NCBI GenBank assembly: GCA_017520545.1 | Contig: JAFXFM010000018.1 | Location: 111,965-175,964 of the forward strand | Direction of reading: 5' to 3' | Source of the DNA: Alistipes sp. | GTDB taxonomy: Bacteria > Bacteroidota > Bacteroidia > Bacteroidales > Rikenellaceae | DNA length: 64,000 nt | Shown: positions 8,633 to 18,339 of the stretch, in pieces | Layout: every line of letters begins with the position of its first letter | Position numbering within the stretch: the first letter of the stretch is position 1 | Translations under genes and position numbers: made by a program | Notes under the pieces: model-generated | Database searches by the model: none | What the model was told of the DNA's origin: nothing | The model's input: the letters and a program-made list of their open reading frames with translations, nothing else

Positions 8633-9943
8633 TTATTTCATCGATGCAATAGCATCCTCGTAAACAGCCTTAACCTTCTTGGCTGCATCGTTCCATTTGA
8701 GGTTCGTAACCTCCTCCAAGCCCTTCTGAGCAAACATCTTCGCAAGTGCAGGATAGGTTATCAAACCATAGATAGCATCCGCCATCGAATCAACGTCCCA
8801 ATAATCCACCTTAACGGCGTAATCCAAAACCTCGGCAACACCCGACTGCTTCGAGATAATCGAAGGTACGTTGGCACGCATAGCCTCCAATGGCGAGATA
8901 CCGAATGGCTCCGACACCGACGGCATAATATATACGTCAGAGAGCTGGAACATTTTATGCACATCGTCGCCCTTCAAGAAGCCCGTGAAGTGGAAACGGT
9001 CGGCAATACCCAAACGAGCCACACGACGAATTACGTGGTTCATCATATCGCCCGAACCCGCCATCACAAAGCGTACGTTAGGAACTCTCTTCAATACCTT
9101 TGCCGCAGCCTCTACAAAGTAGTCCGGACCCTTCTGGAAGGTGATACGACCGAGGAAGGTAACAATTTTATCCTCGACACCTCGCTCAGGAAGAGCCATT
9201 TCGTTCTCGGCAAAACGCACCGCATTATGAACTGTTACAACCTTCTCTGCCGGGATATTATACTTCTCGATAACGATGTTACGCGTCAGGTTCGACACGG
9301 CAATAACTCTATCGGCTGCCGCCATACCTGTGCGCTCAATCTCATAGACACGAGTATCGATATTATCGCTCGACGAACGGTCGAACGAGGTAGCGTGCAT
9401 ATGCACAACCAGCGGCTTGCCCGACACACGCTTTGCCGCAATTCCTGCATAGTATGTGAGCCAGTCGTGGGCGTGAATAACATCGAATTGTCCCTCCAAA
9501 TCTTTTGCCACCTGCGCAGCAACGATAGCATAGCGGGCAACCTCTTCCATAAGGTTTGCACCATACTTACCCGAGAAGGTGTAACGCTGACTCCACAAGT
9601 CGCTCGTCTCCCAACGCTTCTCTCCGGTCTTTACGAACTCATCGTGATAGGTCTCGTAATCCTCCGGCGAGAGGTAAGGCACGAGGTTGGAATCCACGTG
9701 GATAAACGACATCTTGTCGATAATATCGGCAGCGTCGGAACTAACCTTGCCGAATACGGTTTCGATATCGCTCGCATTTACTACGCGAATAAAGCGCTCG
9801 TCCTCATCACCCGAAGCACGAGGCATAACGAATGTAACATCTACATCGTTACGAGCCAATCCGCGAGTCATTCCGTAACAGGCTGTACCGAGTCCTCCCG
9901 CAATATGCGGAGGAAACTCCCAGCCAAACATTAAAACCCTCAT
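8633..9943 (-). CDS. Glycosyltransferase family 4/5 (glycogen synthase-like)
   Basis: This 436-residue GT-B fold protein starts with MRVLMFGWEFPPHIAGGLG, the N-terminal nucleotide-sugar enzyme motif of the starch synthase and GT4 group. The HAHDWLTYYAG segment near residue 155 and the C-terminal EPFGISPLEAMRANVPSI near 345 supply the donor-site glutamates. A likely role is elongation of alpha-glucan from UDP- or ADP-glucose. It lies between the debranching enzyme (15 bp upstream) and the GH57 gene, an arrangement I recall from Bacteroides glycogen loci. A second synthase domain is present in the GT3-GT35 fusion upstream, so this one may prime or extend a different chain type. Confidence 0.9.
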   Translation of the reverse strand: MRVLMFGWEFPPHIAGGLGTACYGMTRGLARNDVDVTFVMPRASGDEDERFIRVVNASDIETVFGKVSSDAADIIDKMSFIHVDSNLVPYLSPEDYETYHDEFVKTGEKRWETSDLWSQRYTFSGKYGANLMEEVARYAIVAAQVAKDLEGQFDVIHAHDWLTYYAGIAAKRVSGKPLVVHMHATSFDRSSSDNIDTRVYEIERTGMAAADRVIAVSNLTRNIVIEKYNIPAEKVVTVHNAVRFAENEMALPERGVEDKIVTFLGRITFQKGPDYFVEAAAKVLKRVPNVRFVMAGSGDMMNHVIRRVARLGIADRFHFTGFLKGDDVHKMFQLSDVYIMPSVSEPFGISPLEAMRANVPSIISKQSGVAEVLDYAVKVDYWDVDSMADAIYGLITYPALAKMFAQKGLEEVTNLKWNDAAKKVKAVYEDAIASMK

Positions 9944-9958
9944 CTTATTATCTTTTTA

Positions 9959-11995
9959 CTATTTCTTAACACTCTTTTTCGTTGCTGCGCGCTTTGCCGC
10001 AGGCTTGGTTGCGCGTTTCGTTGCAGGCTTTGCTGCACGCTTTGTTGCAGGCTTCGCCTTAGCCTTGTACTGCTCAATAAGTTGCTTGATGTACAACACT
10101 CCTCCTACGCTCCAAGCCTGTGAAATAGCACCACGAGGTGCAAATGGAGGATTGGCATCGTAGTACTCCGCAACTGAGCCGATACAGTAGGTTTGGATAT
10201 TGTCGTCGAATGCCGCCAACATCTCCTCGGCGATAGGCAAGAAGCGCTCACCATCGAGCTTTAAGGCGCACTCCACATAGAACATCAACGGCCAAACCCA
10301 TACTGCACCATTGGTTGCCGCAGCCTCCTGCTCGATTGGATTCTCCTTGTAAGTCGATTCGAACATCGGGTTACGCGGCGACAACGAACGCAATCCCGCA
10401 GGGGTGAGCAAGTGCTGACGCACTACGCGCAAAACGTTCACAATCTGCTCCTCGTTGAGCATCGTATATTTTAATCCGCAAGCGACAATCTGATTACAAC
10501 GAATATCATCATTCTTACCACACATATCCACATAGTCGGCGAGATAGCCCTCCTCCGAGAGGTAGAACATCTCAACAAACGACTTCTGGATTTGGGCAGG
10601 AAGTGCTTTCCACTCCTTCTCGAACTCTTTGTCGCCCATCTTGTTCGCCAAAGCCAACGCATACGATACGGCGTTGTACCACAAAGCGTTTATCTCTACT
10701 GCATATCCGGCACGAGGGGTAACCGGCTGACCATTCATCACACAGTCCATCCAAGTCAAGGCGACACCCTCGCGAGCTGCCCAAACAAGACCATTGGAGT
10801 GCATTGCTACGCATCCTCCGAAGAATCCTCGACGATAAGCGGTCAGGATACTCTTCATTGCCGCACCATACTTCTCCCAAATTGCCTGTGCGCCGATATG
10901 CTCCTCCAACTGTTGCAAGGTCCAGAAGAACCAGAGTGGAGCATCTGCCGAGACCTCCGCCGAAGCCGAGCCGGCAAAGTCGCCATTGTGCATATCGCCG
11001 ACCATCGTGTCGAGAACATCTATGCAGTCCTCCTTATATCCCTGCTCCAAGGTCAATCCCGGAAGTGCAATGAATGCCGAACGACCAGCCTTGCCATACC
11101 AAGGATATCCCGACATAACCTCTGTGCGGTTGCCCGGACGACGAATAATAAACTGACGCGCCGAGTGGTGCAAACAGCTCTCGAAGTCGATTTTGTGGGT
11201 ACGACGAGCCACCGAAGCCTCGTAAGCCTCGCATATAGCCTCACCCGAAGGCATCTCATCTACCGAAGCCGAGAAGATAATGCTCTCGCCCTTCTTGATA
11301 TTCATCTCGAAATAACCCGTTGTGAGGAGATCCTCGTATCCCTCGTAGCCACGCTCCAACTCCTTCTGATACTCAAAGTCGTAGTACCAATCCGGCGCAG
11401 GGACAAACTTTGCATCCGCCTTCGACAACTGCATATGCAACCAAGGGAAGCCTTCATAAAGACGATTCTTCACTCCATTTGTAACCGGGTAGGAGCGAAC
11501 ATTGGCATACATATTGGCCTTTGACAATTCGTGCTTGTTGCGGAATGCAAGGAATGGACGCAAACGCAATGTAGTATCGGAGTGAGCATCAACAAGCGTA
11601 TAACGAATCATCATCTGCGTACGCTTGTGAATCCAAAGAATCTCCTTGCGAAGAATCACACCTCCGACACGATAAGTGATGGTTGGACACGGAGTATATT
11701 CGAAATCGGTGATATACTTGTGTCCTCGAGGCTCATATACACCACGGAAGCGGTGCAAAGCCAAGTTGAACGACTGGTCGTGCTGCACAATTGTTTCGTC
11801 CAACGACGAAAGCAGCACATAAGCATTGTTGCTCGCATCAATCGGAGCAACAATCAAGCCGTGATACTTGCGTGTATTGCAACCTACGATGGTAGTGCTC
11901 ATATAACCGCCTCGGCGGTCAGTCGCCAACATCTCACGCTGCAACGAATACTCCAAGTTACCAAGCTCTTGTTTGTCAAATTTTAATCCCGGCAT
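9959..11995 (-). CDS. Glycogen debranching enzyme, GH133-type, with Lys/Ala-rich tail
   Basis: This 678-residue protein combines the GDE N-terminal domain (LGNLEYSLQREMLATDRRGG, then GCNTRKYHGLIVAP) with an (alpha/alpha)6 barrel amylo-1,6-glucosidase domain from about 290 (RPGNRTEVMSGYPWYGKAGR). It should remove alpha-1,6 branch stubs from glycogen. The last 36 or so residues are an oddity: near-perfect repeats of KPATKRA/KPAAKRA ending in KKSVKK, as in histone H1-like or AlgP-like tails. Such a tail suggests binding to a polyanion or a low-complexity expansion. It is upstream of the GT4 and GH57 genes and downstream of the GT3-GT35 fusion, from which repeat PIR-3 separates it. Confidence 0.93.
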   Translation of the reverse strand: MPGLKFDKQELGNLEYSLQREMLATDRRGGYMSTTIVGCNTRKYHGLIVAPIDASNNAYVLLSSLDETIVQHDQSFNLALHRFRGVYEPRGHKYITDFEYTPCPTITYRVGGVILRKEILWIHKRTQMMIRYTLVDAHSDTTLRLRPFLAFRNKHELSKANMYANVRSYPVTNGVKNRLYEGFPWLHMQLSKADAKFVPAPDWYYDFEYQKELERGYEGYEDLLTTGYFEMNIKKGESIIFSASVDEMPSGEAICEAYEASVARRTHKIDFESCLHHSARQFIIRRPGNRTEVMSGYPWYGKAGRSAFIALPGLTLEQGYKEDCIDVLDTMVGDMHNGDFAGSASAEVSADAPLWFFWTLQQLEEHIGAQAIWEKYGAAMKSILTAYRRGFFGGCVAMHSNGLVWAAREGVALTWMDCVMNGQPVTPRAGYAVEINALWYNAVSYALALANKMGDKEFEKEWKALPAQIQKSFVEMFYLSEEGYLADYVDMCGKNDDIRCNQIVACGLKYTMLNEEQIVNVLRVVRQHLLTPAGLRSLSPRNPMFESTYKENPIEQEAAATNGAVWVWPLMFYVECALKLDGERFLPIAEEMLAAFDDNIQTYCIGSVAEYYDANPPFAPRGAISQAWSVGGVLYIKQLIEQYKAKAKPATKRAAKPATKRATKPAAKRAATKKSVKK

Positions 11996-12281
11996 AATTA
12001 TTTTTTATGAAAATTTATTTCTGTTTCGTAAAGTTAATAAAATTTTCGTCTAATTATTCCTAAAAAAGCCGAAAATTTTCAAAAAATAAACATTTCTTGC
12101 CACAAACACAGATAAAATAGTGCATTTTTGATGCTATTCACTGTATTTCACACCAAATACTGCCGGGCAATCTGTGCCCAACAGTATTGATGTATGTTTG
12201 TTTCAGCTATTAGCCGTTAGCCGTTAGCTATTGGCTAATTAAAAATTAAGAATTAAAAATTCCTAATTTTAGTATCTAAGC

Positions 12282-12403
12282 AAAATTGCTTTTATAGGAG
12301 CAGTTTCAAGGCTTGCGAGGTGTTGAGTGCGCAGCATAGTAAACCTATGTGAGCAACTCAACATCCGAAGCGTAACGATGAAAATGCCCTTTAAAACAAT
12401 TTT
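12282..12403 (+). repeat. Palindromic repeat PIR-3
   Basis: The arms AAAATTG and CAATTTT pair. The inner stem GTTGAGTGC pairs with GCAACTCAAC and is capped by CATAG-taaac-CTATG. The right arm overlaps the TAA stop of the GT3-GT35 gene. The remainder of the gap from 11996 holds only A/T-rich DNA, a TAGCCGTTAGC run (12207-12240) and an AATTAAGAATT run. Confidence 0.88.
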
Positions 12404-15400
12404 AAGCCCACTTTACAAGAGCAAAATCCATTCTATATGGGAGGCAATCATTCTTAGGATATACTCTCAACGCAAGGTCGAATGCACCGGTGCGGTTTGG
12501 CACCACATCGAGCATATAGGTTGCTGTTGTACCCTCTGTCTTGACAAGCTTAAGCTGCTCAACAAGGGTGATATCCGGAGTCTGCTGTCCAACCATCTGC
12601 TTTGCTACAACAAGCTCTACACCAATCTCCTCAGGAGAGAGTGTTGCTACATCGAGTTTAACCTCGAAGTGGTACTTCTCACCGAGCATCATCGACTCCT
12701 TGTCTACGCGAACGCGCTGCGAGTCGAGAACTCGTACATTATCCCAAGCCGCCGAAACCTTACGCTTCCAAGCCGCAATCTCGCGAGCGAGAATATAGTT
12801 GTTCGATACGAGCTCCTTCTTACGCGCTGCCAACTTGTTGTAAAAACGCTCCTCGTAGTCGATAAGCATACGGTTTGTGGTGAAGTTCGATGCGATATCC
12901 GAGATACACTTCTTTATCGAAGCCACCCAATCGGTTGGAATACCGCGCTCGTTGCGAGCATAGTACTTCGGTACAATCTGCTCCTCGATAGTAGTGTAAA
13001 TCATCTCGGCATCGAGCTCGTCTTGGTGTCCTTGGTCTGCAAAGGTACGCTCCATAGGGAGTGCCCAACCGCCATTCTCCTTGTAGCCCTCAACCCACCA
13101 GCCGTCGAGTACCGAGAACTGCATAACACCATTCATCACACACTTCTCGCCCGAAGTACCCGAAGCCTCCAACGGACGAGTAGGAGTGTTCAACCAAACA
13201 TCAACGCCCTGAACCATACGGCGAGCCAACTCCATATCGTAGTTCTGCAAGAAGATAATTTTACCTACGAACTCAGGCATCAACGACACCTCAACAATAC
13301 GCTTGATCAAATCCTGACCCGGTTTATCAGCCGGGTGAGCCTTACCTGCAAAGATAAACTGAACAGGACGCTGCTTGTTGTTTACGATAGCCGACAGACG
13401 CTCCAAGTTAGAGAAGAGGAGGTATGCTCGCTTGTAGGTAGCGAAACGACGTGCGAAACCGATAGTAAGAACCTCAGGCTTGATACGGTCAGCAACCTGT
13501 ACCATCTGGCTTGGACGGTCGAAACGAACCTGTGTAGGATCTGTGTAGCGACGCTTGATAGTCTTAATGAGTCGCTGCTTGAGGAACATACGCTCGTTCC
13601 ACAACTCCTCGTCAGGAATGTTGTAAACCTTCTGCCACTCAGGAATGTTATATGTGTGTCCCTCGAATCCGTTAGGGAAGTAACGCGAGTAGAGGCGACG
13701 CATATTCGATGCTGTCCAAGTTGGGAAGTGAACACCATTGGTAACATAGCCGATATGCAACTCCTTCTTGAAGTATCCAGGCCACATATTGCCGAGGATA
13801 TCCTTCGACACCTCGCCGTGCAACCACGATACACCATTAACCTCCTGCGAAAGGTTACAAGCGAGTACCGACATCGAGAAGCGCTCGTTCGGATCGTTCG
13901 GATTAACCTTACCGAGGTTGATATACTGATCCCAAGTGATACCAAGGGCATCCGGATAGTGCGACATATACTGACGAATCATCGACTCTGGGAACGCATC
14001 GTGTCCGGCAGGTACAGGTGTGTGCGTTGTGAAGAGCGACGACGAACGTACAACCTCCAACGCCTCCGAGAACGAAAGCTTCTTGCGCGACATCAAATTA
14101 CGAACACGCTCGATGCCGATAAATGCTGCGTGGCCCTCGTTGCAGTGGTAAACCTCCTGCTTAATACCCATCTTTGCAAGGGCACGGATACCACCGATAC
14201 CGAGCAAAATCTCCTGCTTCAAACGATTCTCCCAATCGCCACCATAGAGGTAGTGAGTTACCTGACGGTCCTCCTCCAAGTTGGCCTCGTAGTCGGCATC
14301 GAGCAGGTACAACGGAGTGCGTCCTACCTGACAGCGCCATACACGTGCGCTCAAAGTACGACCCGGAAGTGCAACCTGAGTAGTTACCCACGAGCCGTCC
14401 TCCTCACGAACAGGCAAAATAGGCAACTTGAAGAAGTTCTGTGCCTCGTATGTTGCCTCCTGTGCACCCTGTGCCGAAAGACGCTGAGTGAAATATCCGT
14501 AGCGATACAAAAGACCTACGGCTACCATTGGGGTATTTCTATCCGACGCCTCTTTGAGGTAATCACCTGCCAAAATACCAAGACCTCCCGAATAGATCTT
14601 CAACGAGTGGTGCAAACCATACTCCATCGAGAAGTAAGCAATCTTCGGAGCCTTTGGATTCGGCTTCTCGTTCATATACTCCTGGAACTGTGCATATACA
14701 GCGTCCATTCGTGCAAGGAATGCCTCGTCCTTCTCAATCTCTGCCAAACGCTCCATCGACAACTTATCGAGCAATGCGATAGGGTTACGATCAACCTCTA
14801 CCCACAACTCCTTGTCGATAGCCTCGAACAAATCGCGTGCTCCAAGAGTCCAGCTCCACCACAAGTTACGCGACAACTCCTCGAGTGGGCGCAAACGTGC
14901 AGGCAACGACTTCTCAACCATTACGCGTTGCCAGTTTGGACGCTCTACGAAGAGCTGCTGACGCACGAAGTTAATCTGCTCGTGCGATGCACCACCATCG
15001 CCCATAACGGCACGATTGGTACGCGCTACGCAACTCTCGATTGCGCAGTCGTAAGCCTTGCGATAGTACGAGAAGAGGTTATCCCAAAGAGCCTTCTTCG
15101 ACATCTCCAATGCTGCGCTGCGTACCGCCTTAACCTCCTTATCGGAAAGCGAGAGGAAGCGAAGCACTGCATCTGCTACCGAAGCCACAGCCTCAGCTGT
15201 ATTATTGTCGTTACGCTCAACAACCACTACGCCATCGTTCTTCTCCTGCTCGGCTGCCCACACGCCAAAACCTGCCAATGTGGTGGTAATGGTAGGCACC
15301 GAGAATGCGATAGATTCGAGCGGAGTGTATCCCCAAGGCTCGTAGTACGAAGGATAGATTGTTACGTCCATACCTACCAACAACTCGTAGTAGTTCTTGT

Positions 15401-16652
15401 TGAAGATACCATCGTTCTGATTGAGATATGTAGGCACGAAGATAACTTTAACCTTCGACTCTGCTCTATCGAGGACACTACCATTGATAGCGTTCACAAC
15501 CTGATCCCAAGCCTGATACTCCAATACGTGTGTCGAGTAGCGATACTGCGAAGCATCGATTGGCTGCGACTTATCCTGCAAGTGAGCCTGCAAGTCGTGA
15601 CGTGCACCGAGGTTCGCAGCAGGAACGGTTACGTATGCCAAAATCTCACGGTCGAGTTTGCCCGATGTTTCGAGGATCTTCAATGCTTCGAAGAAGAGGT
15701 CCAACCCCTTATTATGGAACTCATAGCGACCACTTGTGCCGATGATGAGCGGCTCCTTCTCGAACTTGTGCGAGAGGCAAGCCTCGGCAACCTCAATCAT
15801 AGCCTTGCGAGCCTCCTTGCGCTTCGCATCGTACTCCTTACCCTTCCATACGAAGTCGTTCTCGAATCCGTTAGGCGTTACAACATCAACCTCCTTGCCG
15901 AGCAAGTGCGCACACTCACGCGCTGTAATGTCGCTCACCGAGAGGAACGCATCGTGATTCTTTGCTCCCATCTTCTCGATCGAATGCTTTGCCATAACGT
16001 TAAACTGACGAGCCAAATCGTCAGCGTTAAACTGCTCCAAGTTGCCATAAAGCGGAAGGTTGTTACCTGCGATACAACGACCCATAACTGTTGCGTGGGT
16101 GCTCATCACAGTGGCGATATATGGCGAGTGCTTACGCAAGTAAAGACCACCCGAGCAGGTCATCCACTCGTGGAAGTGAGCCACAGCCTTCTCGGTAGTA
16201 GCGCAGAAGTTATCCACGTACGACTCGATGACCTTACCTGCCAAGTAACCGAACAATACAGGCTCAACATAGTCCCACTGACCCGAGATAGAGTCTACAC
16301 GGTAGTCCTCCCACAACTCCTTCAAAACCTCATCCTTGCTTGCAAAGAGAGTTGTGAAGTCGATAAGAATTGCAATAGGGTTACCGCACACATTCCAACG
16401 ACCAATGCGAACACGAATACCGTCATTGTAGAGAGTCTGACGCCAAGTCTTCATCAACATTGGGTCCTCGATAAACTCCGACGACTCGCTATCCTGCGAA
16501 AAATCGGGACCGATAGTGATATATCGATCGCCCAACTGTTTCGTAACGGTTAAAGCCTTTGTTGCCAACACAGTGTGGATTCCTCCAACTTTGTTACATA
16601 CCTCCCAGCTGACCTCGAAAAGAACATCTGGGTTAAATTTAATTTCACTCAT
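12402..16652 (-). CDS. Fused glycogen synthase (GT3) and alpha-glucan phosphorylase (GT35)
   Basis: This 1416-residue protein joins a synthesizing and a degrading enzyme. Residues 1-560 resemble eukaryote-type GT3 glycogen synthase (FEVSWEVCNKVGGIHTVL at the start, then YPSYYEPWGYTPLESIAF near 475). From about 590 the DUF3417 region (LSRNLWWSWTLGARDLFEAI) leads into a GT35 phosphorylase with FSMEYGLHHSLKIYSGGLG near 690. The likely PLP-lysine region EASGTSGEKCVMNG lies near 1190. Each half is about full length for its family. The ATG at 16652 was chosen, not one 15 codons earlier, because MSEIKFNPDVLFEVSWE is the natural N-terminus and a TATCTTTG box lies 43 bp upstream. Confidence 0.94.
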   Translation of the reverse strand: MSEIKFNPDVLFEVSWEVCNKVGGIHTVLATKALTVTKQLGDRYITIGPDFSQDSESSEFIEDPMLMKTWRQTLYNDGIRVRIGRWNVCGNPIAILIDFTTLFASKDEVLKELWEDYRVDSISGQWDYVEPVLFGYLAGKVIESYVDNFCATTEKAVAHFHEWMTCSGGLYLRKHSPYIATVMSTHATVMGRCIAGNNLPLYGNLEQFNADDLARQFNVMAKHSIEKMGAKNHDAFLSVSDITARECAHLLGKEVDVVTPNGFENDFVWKGKEYDAKRKEARKAMIEVAEACLSHKFEKEPLIIGTSGRYEFHNKGLDLFFEALKILETSGKLDREILAYVTVPAANLGARHDLQAHLQDKSQPIDASQYRYSTHVLEYQAWDQVVNAINGSVLDRAESKVKVIFVPTYLNQNDGIFNKNYYELLVGMDVTIYPSYYEPWGYTPLESIAFSVPTITTTLAGFGVWAAEQEKNDGVVVVERNDNNTAEAVASVADAVLRFLSLSDKEVKAVRSAALEMSKKALWDNLFSYYRKAYDCAIESCVARTNRAVMGDGGASHEQINFVRQQLFVERPNWQRVMVEKSLPARLRPLEELSRNLWWSWTLGARDLFEAIDKELWVEVDRNPIALLDKLSMERLAEIEKDEAFLARMDAVYAQFQEYMNEKPNPKAPKIAYFSMEYGLHHSLKIYSGGLGILAGDYLKEASDRNTPMVAVGLLYRYGYFTQRLSAQGAQEATYEAQNFFKLPILPVREEDGSWVTTQVALPGRTLSARVWRCQVGRTPLYLLDADYEANLEEDRQVTHYLYGGDWENRLKQEILLGIGGIRALAKMGIKQEVYHCNEGHAAFIGIERVRNLMSRKKLSFSEALEVVRSSSLFTTHTPVPAGHDAFPESMIRQYMSHYPDALGITWDQYINLGKVNPNDPNERFSMSVLACNLSQEVNGVSWLHGEVSKDILGNMWPGYFKKELHIGYVTNGVHFPTWTASNMRRLYSRYFPNGFEGHTYNIPEWQKVYNIPDEELWNERMFLKQRLIKTIKRRYTDPTQVRFDRPSQMVQVADRIKPEVLTIGFARRFATYKRAYLLFSNLERLSAIVNNKQRPVQFIFAGKAHPADKPGQDLIKRIVEVSLMPEFVGKIIFLQNYDMELARRMVQGVDVWLNTPTRPLEASGTSGEKCVMNGVMQFSVLDGWWVEGYKENGGWALPMERTFADQGHQDELDAEMIYTTIEEQIVPKYYARNERGIPTDWVASIKKCISDIASNFTTNRMLIDYEERFYNKLAARKKELVSNNYILAREIAAWKRKVSAAWDNVRVLDSQRVRVDKESMMLGEKYHFEVKLDVATLSPEEIGVELVVAKQMVGQQTPDITLVEQLKLVKTEGTTATYMLDVVPNRTGAFDLALRVYPKNDCLPYRMDFALVKWA

Positions 16653-16694
16653 AATTATCTGATAATTTGTTGCTTTTATCTCCAAATTTTGCCG

Positions 16695-16702
16695 CAAAGA
16701 TA
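16695..16702 (-). promoter_or_regulatory. -7 box for the glycogen cluster
   Basis: The minus strand reads TATCTTTG, with a TTG 20 bp upstream at 16725-16723. It is the only good promoter match before the GT3-GT35 gene. Confidence 0.65.
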
Positions 16703-16777
16703 CGACTATAAAATTACAAAATCAAGTATTTATTAAAAATTTTTAATAATTTATACCAATATATAATATATAGCGCG

Positions 16778-17890
16778 CTACAACGCCATTAATTCGCTTA
16801 TCACAAGATCGGAAACCAGCATCATTTCCGGCTCGATACGTAGATATCCGTTATCATTTTTCAGCAACCGCGATATATCGTTTGTCGATGCCTCGCGCTC
16901 CAATCTTTCGCGCTCCTTTACTCCAAAATCTCGTTCCACCTTCGCCAGCGACAGGCCTTCGGCACAACGCAACGAGGTCATAATATACTCGTTGAGTTTA
17001 TCCTTTTCGGATAGCACCTCCGAGCCGTACTCTACCCCACCGACATACTCCTCTACCGACTGCTCGCACCAACGACGCATCGCACCATTGAACGAGTGCG
17101 CTCCGGGACCTATGCCCAAGTACTCCACACCCTTCCAATACGACGAGTTGTGTTTGGAGCGGAAACCCTCACGAGCATAGTTCGACACCTCATAATGCTC
17201 GTAGCCTGCATTTGTCAGCGCTCTATGCACCCACATATAGTGCGATTCGCTGCTACACTCGTCGATCTCGGTAAACTCTCCTCGCGCCATCATTCGCCCA
17301 AAGCGGGTATTCTCCTCAATGGTGAGGTGATAGGCAGAGATATGTTGCACATTCATTGCCAAAACACCCTCCAAGGTTGTCATCAACTCCGTTACGCCGA
17401 AGTTCGGAATGCCGAAAATCACATCTACGGAGATATTGTCGTAGCCCGCCTCCTGCAACATCTTCACCGCATCAACAGCCTGCCGGGCATTATGGCGTCG
17501 TCCCATAAATTCAAGGCAGCGGTCGTCGAGCGACTGCACACCTATCGAGATGCGATTTACCGAAGTCTTACGCAGCTCTGCAACATATTCCGCTGTTATA
17601 TCGTCGGGATTAACCTCAACGGTAATCTCTTCCAACTGCGAACAGTCGAATTGTGAACGCACCTGCTCGATAAATCGTTCAATCTCACACGGCGCAAGCA
17701 GCGATGGCGTACCACCACCAAAATAGATTGTGCGAATGGTCGTGTCGTGCAAGAACGACTGTTGCTCCGCCAACTCTCCGTGCATCATATCGACCACCTG
17801 CGGCATATAGCGCAACTTTACACTGCGATAAAAGTCGCAATAACCGCACAATCGCTTGCAAAATGGAATATGAAAATATACCGCCGCCAC
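16778..17890 (-). CDS. hemW: HemW-like radical SAM protein
   Basis: This 370-residue protein has the radical SAM cluster motif CKRLCGYCDF at residues 11-20. The HemW/HemN-like segments YFGGGTPSLL near 57 and EVNPDD near 92 follow, with a C-terminal HemW domain. HemW is a haem chaperone; older annotation calls it oxygen-independent coproporphyrinogen oxidase, but the initial CxxxCxxC spacing and short length favour HemW. The start is GTG at 17890, because no in-frame ATG lies upstream and the family motif YFHIPFC begins four codons later. A TAACTTTG box is found 23 bp upstream. Confidence 0.88.
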   Translation of the reverse strand: MAAVYFHIPFCKRLCGYCDFYRSVKLRYMPQVVDMMHGELAEQQSFLHDTTIRTIYFGGGTPSLLAPCEIERFIEQVRSQFDCSQLEEITVEVNPDDITAEYVAELRKTSVNRISIGVQSLDDRCLEFMGRRHNARQAVDAVKMLQEAGYDNISVDVIFGIPNFGVTELMTTLEGVLAMNVQHISAYHLTIEENTRFGRMMARGEFTEIDECSSESHYMWVHRALTNAGYEHYEVSNYAREGFRSKHNSSYWKGVEYLGIGPGAHSFNGAMRRWCEQSVEEYVGGVEYGSEVLSEKDKLNEYIMTSLRCAEGLSLAKVERDFGVKERERLEREASTNDISRLLKNDNGYLRIEPEMMLVSDLVISELMAL

Positions 17891-17912
17891 CGTTACTTCG
17901 GGTTAATCTTAA

Positions 17913-17920
17913 CAAAGTTA
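17913..17920 (-). promoter_or_regulatory. -7 box for hemW
   Basis: The minus strand reads TAACTTTG, matching TAnnTTTG, 22 bp before the GTG start. Confidence 0.55.
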
Positions 17921-17928
17921 ATAAAAAA

Positions 17929-18008
17929 ATCGGAAAACGGAAAGCGGAAAACGGAAAACTTTTAGTTTTTTTTAGCTCTTAACTCTTAGCCATTAGCTAT
18001 TGGCTTTT
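17929..18008. repeat. GGAAAACGG and TAGCCATTAGC low-complexity runs
   Basis: CGGAAAACGGAAAGCGGAAAAC is followed by short imperfect copies of TTAGCCATTAGCTATTGGC. The same pair of runs is found in many other gaps of this window (12207, 21075, 37455, 38328, 58749). Confidence 0.75.
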
Positions 18009-18045
18009 TTAATAGTAAATGCCTTCGCCATTAAGCATTCGTCAG

Positions 18046-18098
18046 ACGAGACCGCCACACCGCCACCAACTGACCGAGTTCTATTCTGGGTAAATGAA
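18046..18098 (+). repeat. tRNA-Leu 3'-end fragment repeat, outer copy (CAG locus)
   Basis: The segment CCGCCACACCGCCACCAACT precedes GACCGAGTTCTATTCTGGGT. Its second half resembles the T-arm and acceptor 3' strand of the nearby tRNA-Leu(CAG), but on the opposite strand. It is repeated at 18340-18388. Confidence 0.7.
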
Positions 18099-18213
18099 GA
18101 ACCCTAATAACTACAACACAGAGGCTTGACCGACAGCAGAAGCTGAGAGCATACCGAACCCGAATTGGGGCTCGACCGGTTGCCGCAGGTTTGAGCAGTG
18201 CAAGAGGGAAAAG

Positions 18214-18326
18214 GCGTAGTCGTGCAACAAAGTTGCAAGAATTGTGAGGATAGACTAAAAGAAAATCTATTTGCTTTTAGACTATCTGCACAAGGCTTAT
18301 AATTGCATAGCAATACGACTACGCCA
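18214..18326. other. Long-stem structured segment between tRNA-fragment repeats
   Basis: GGCGTAGTCGT (18214) pairs with ACGACTACGCC ending at 18326. Inside it, GATAGACTAAAAG pairs with CTTTTAGACTATC with a single mismatch, and a smaller hairpin (GCAACAAAGTTGC) lies to the left. No reading frame is apparent. It could be a small structured RNA or a palindromic element; orientation and expression are unknown. Confidence 0.5.
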
Positions 18327-18339
18327 ATTACGCGCAGAC

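Noticed and set aside
12327-16553. 1408-codon open frame on the + strand opposite the GT3-GT35 gene
   Set aside because: The minus-strand frame has clear family motifs throughout. The opposite frame is Leu/Arg/Cys/His-rich with no recognisable domain, as expected for an antisense shadow caused by codon bias.
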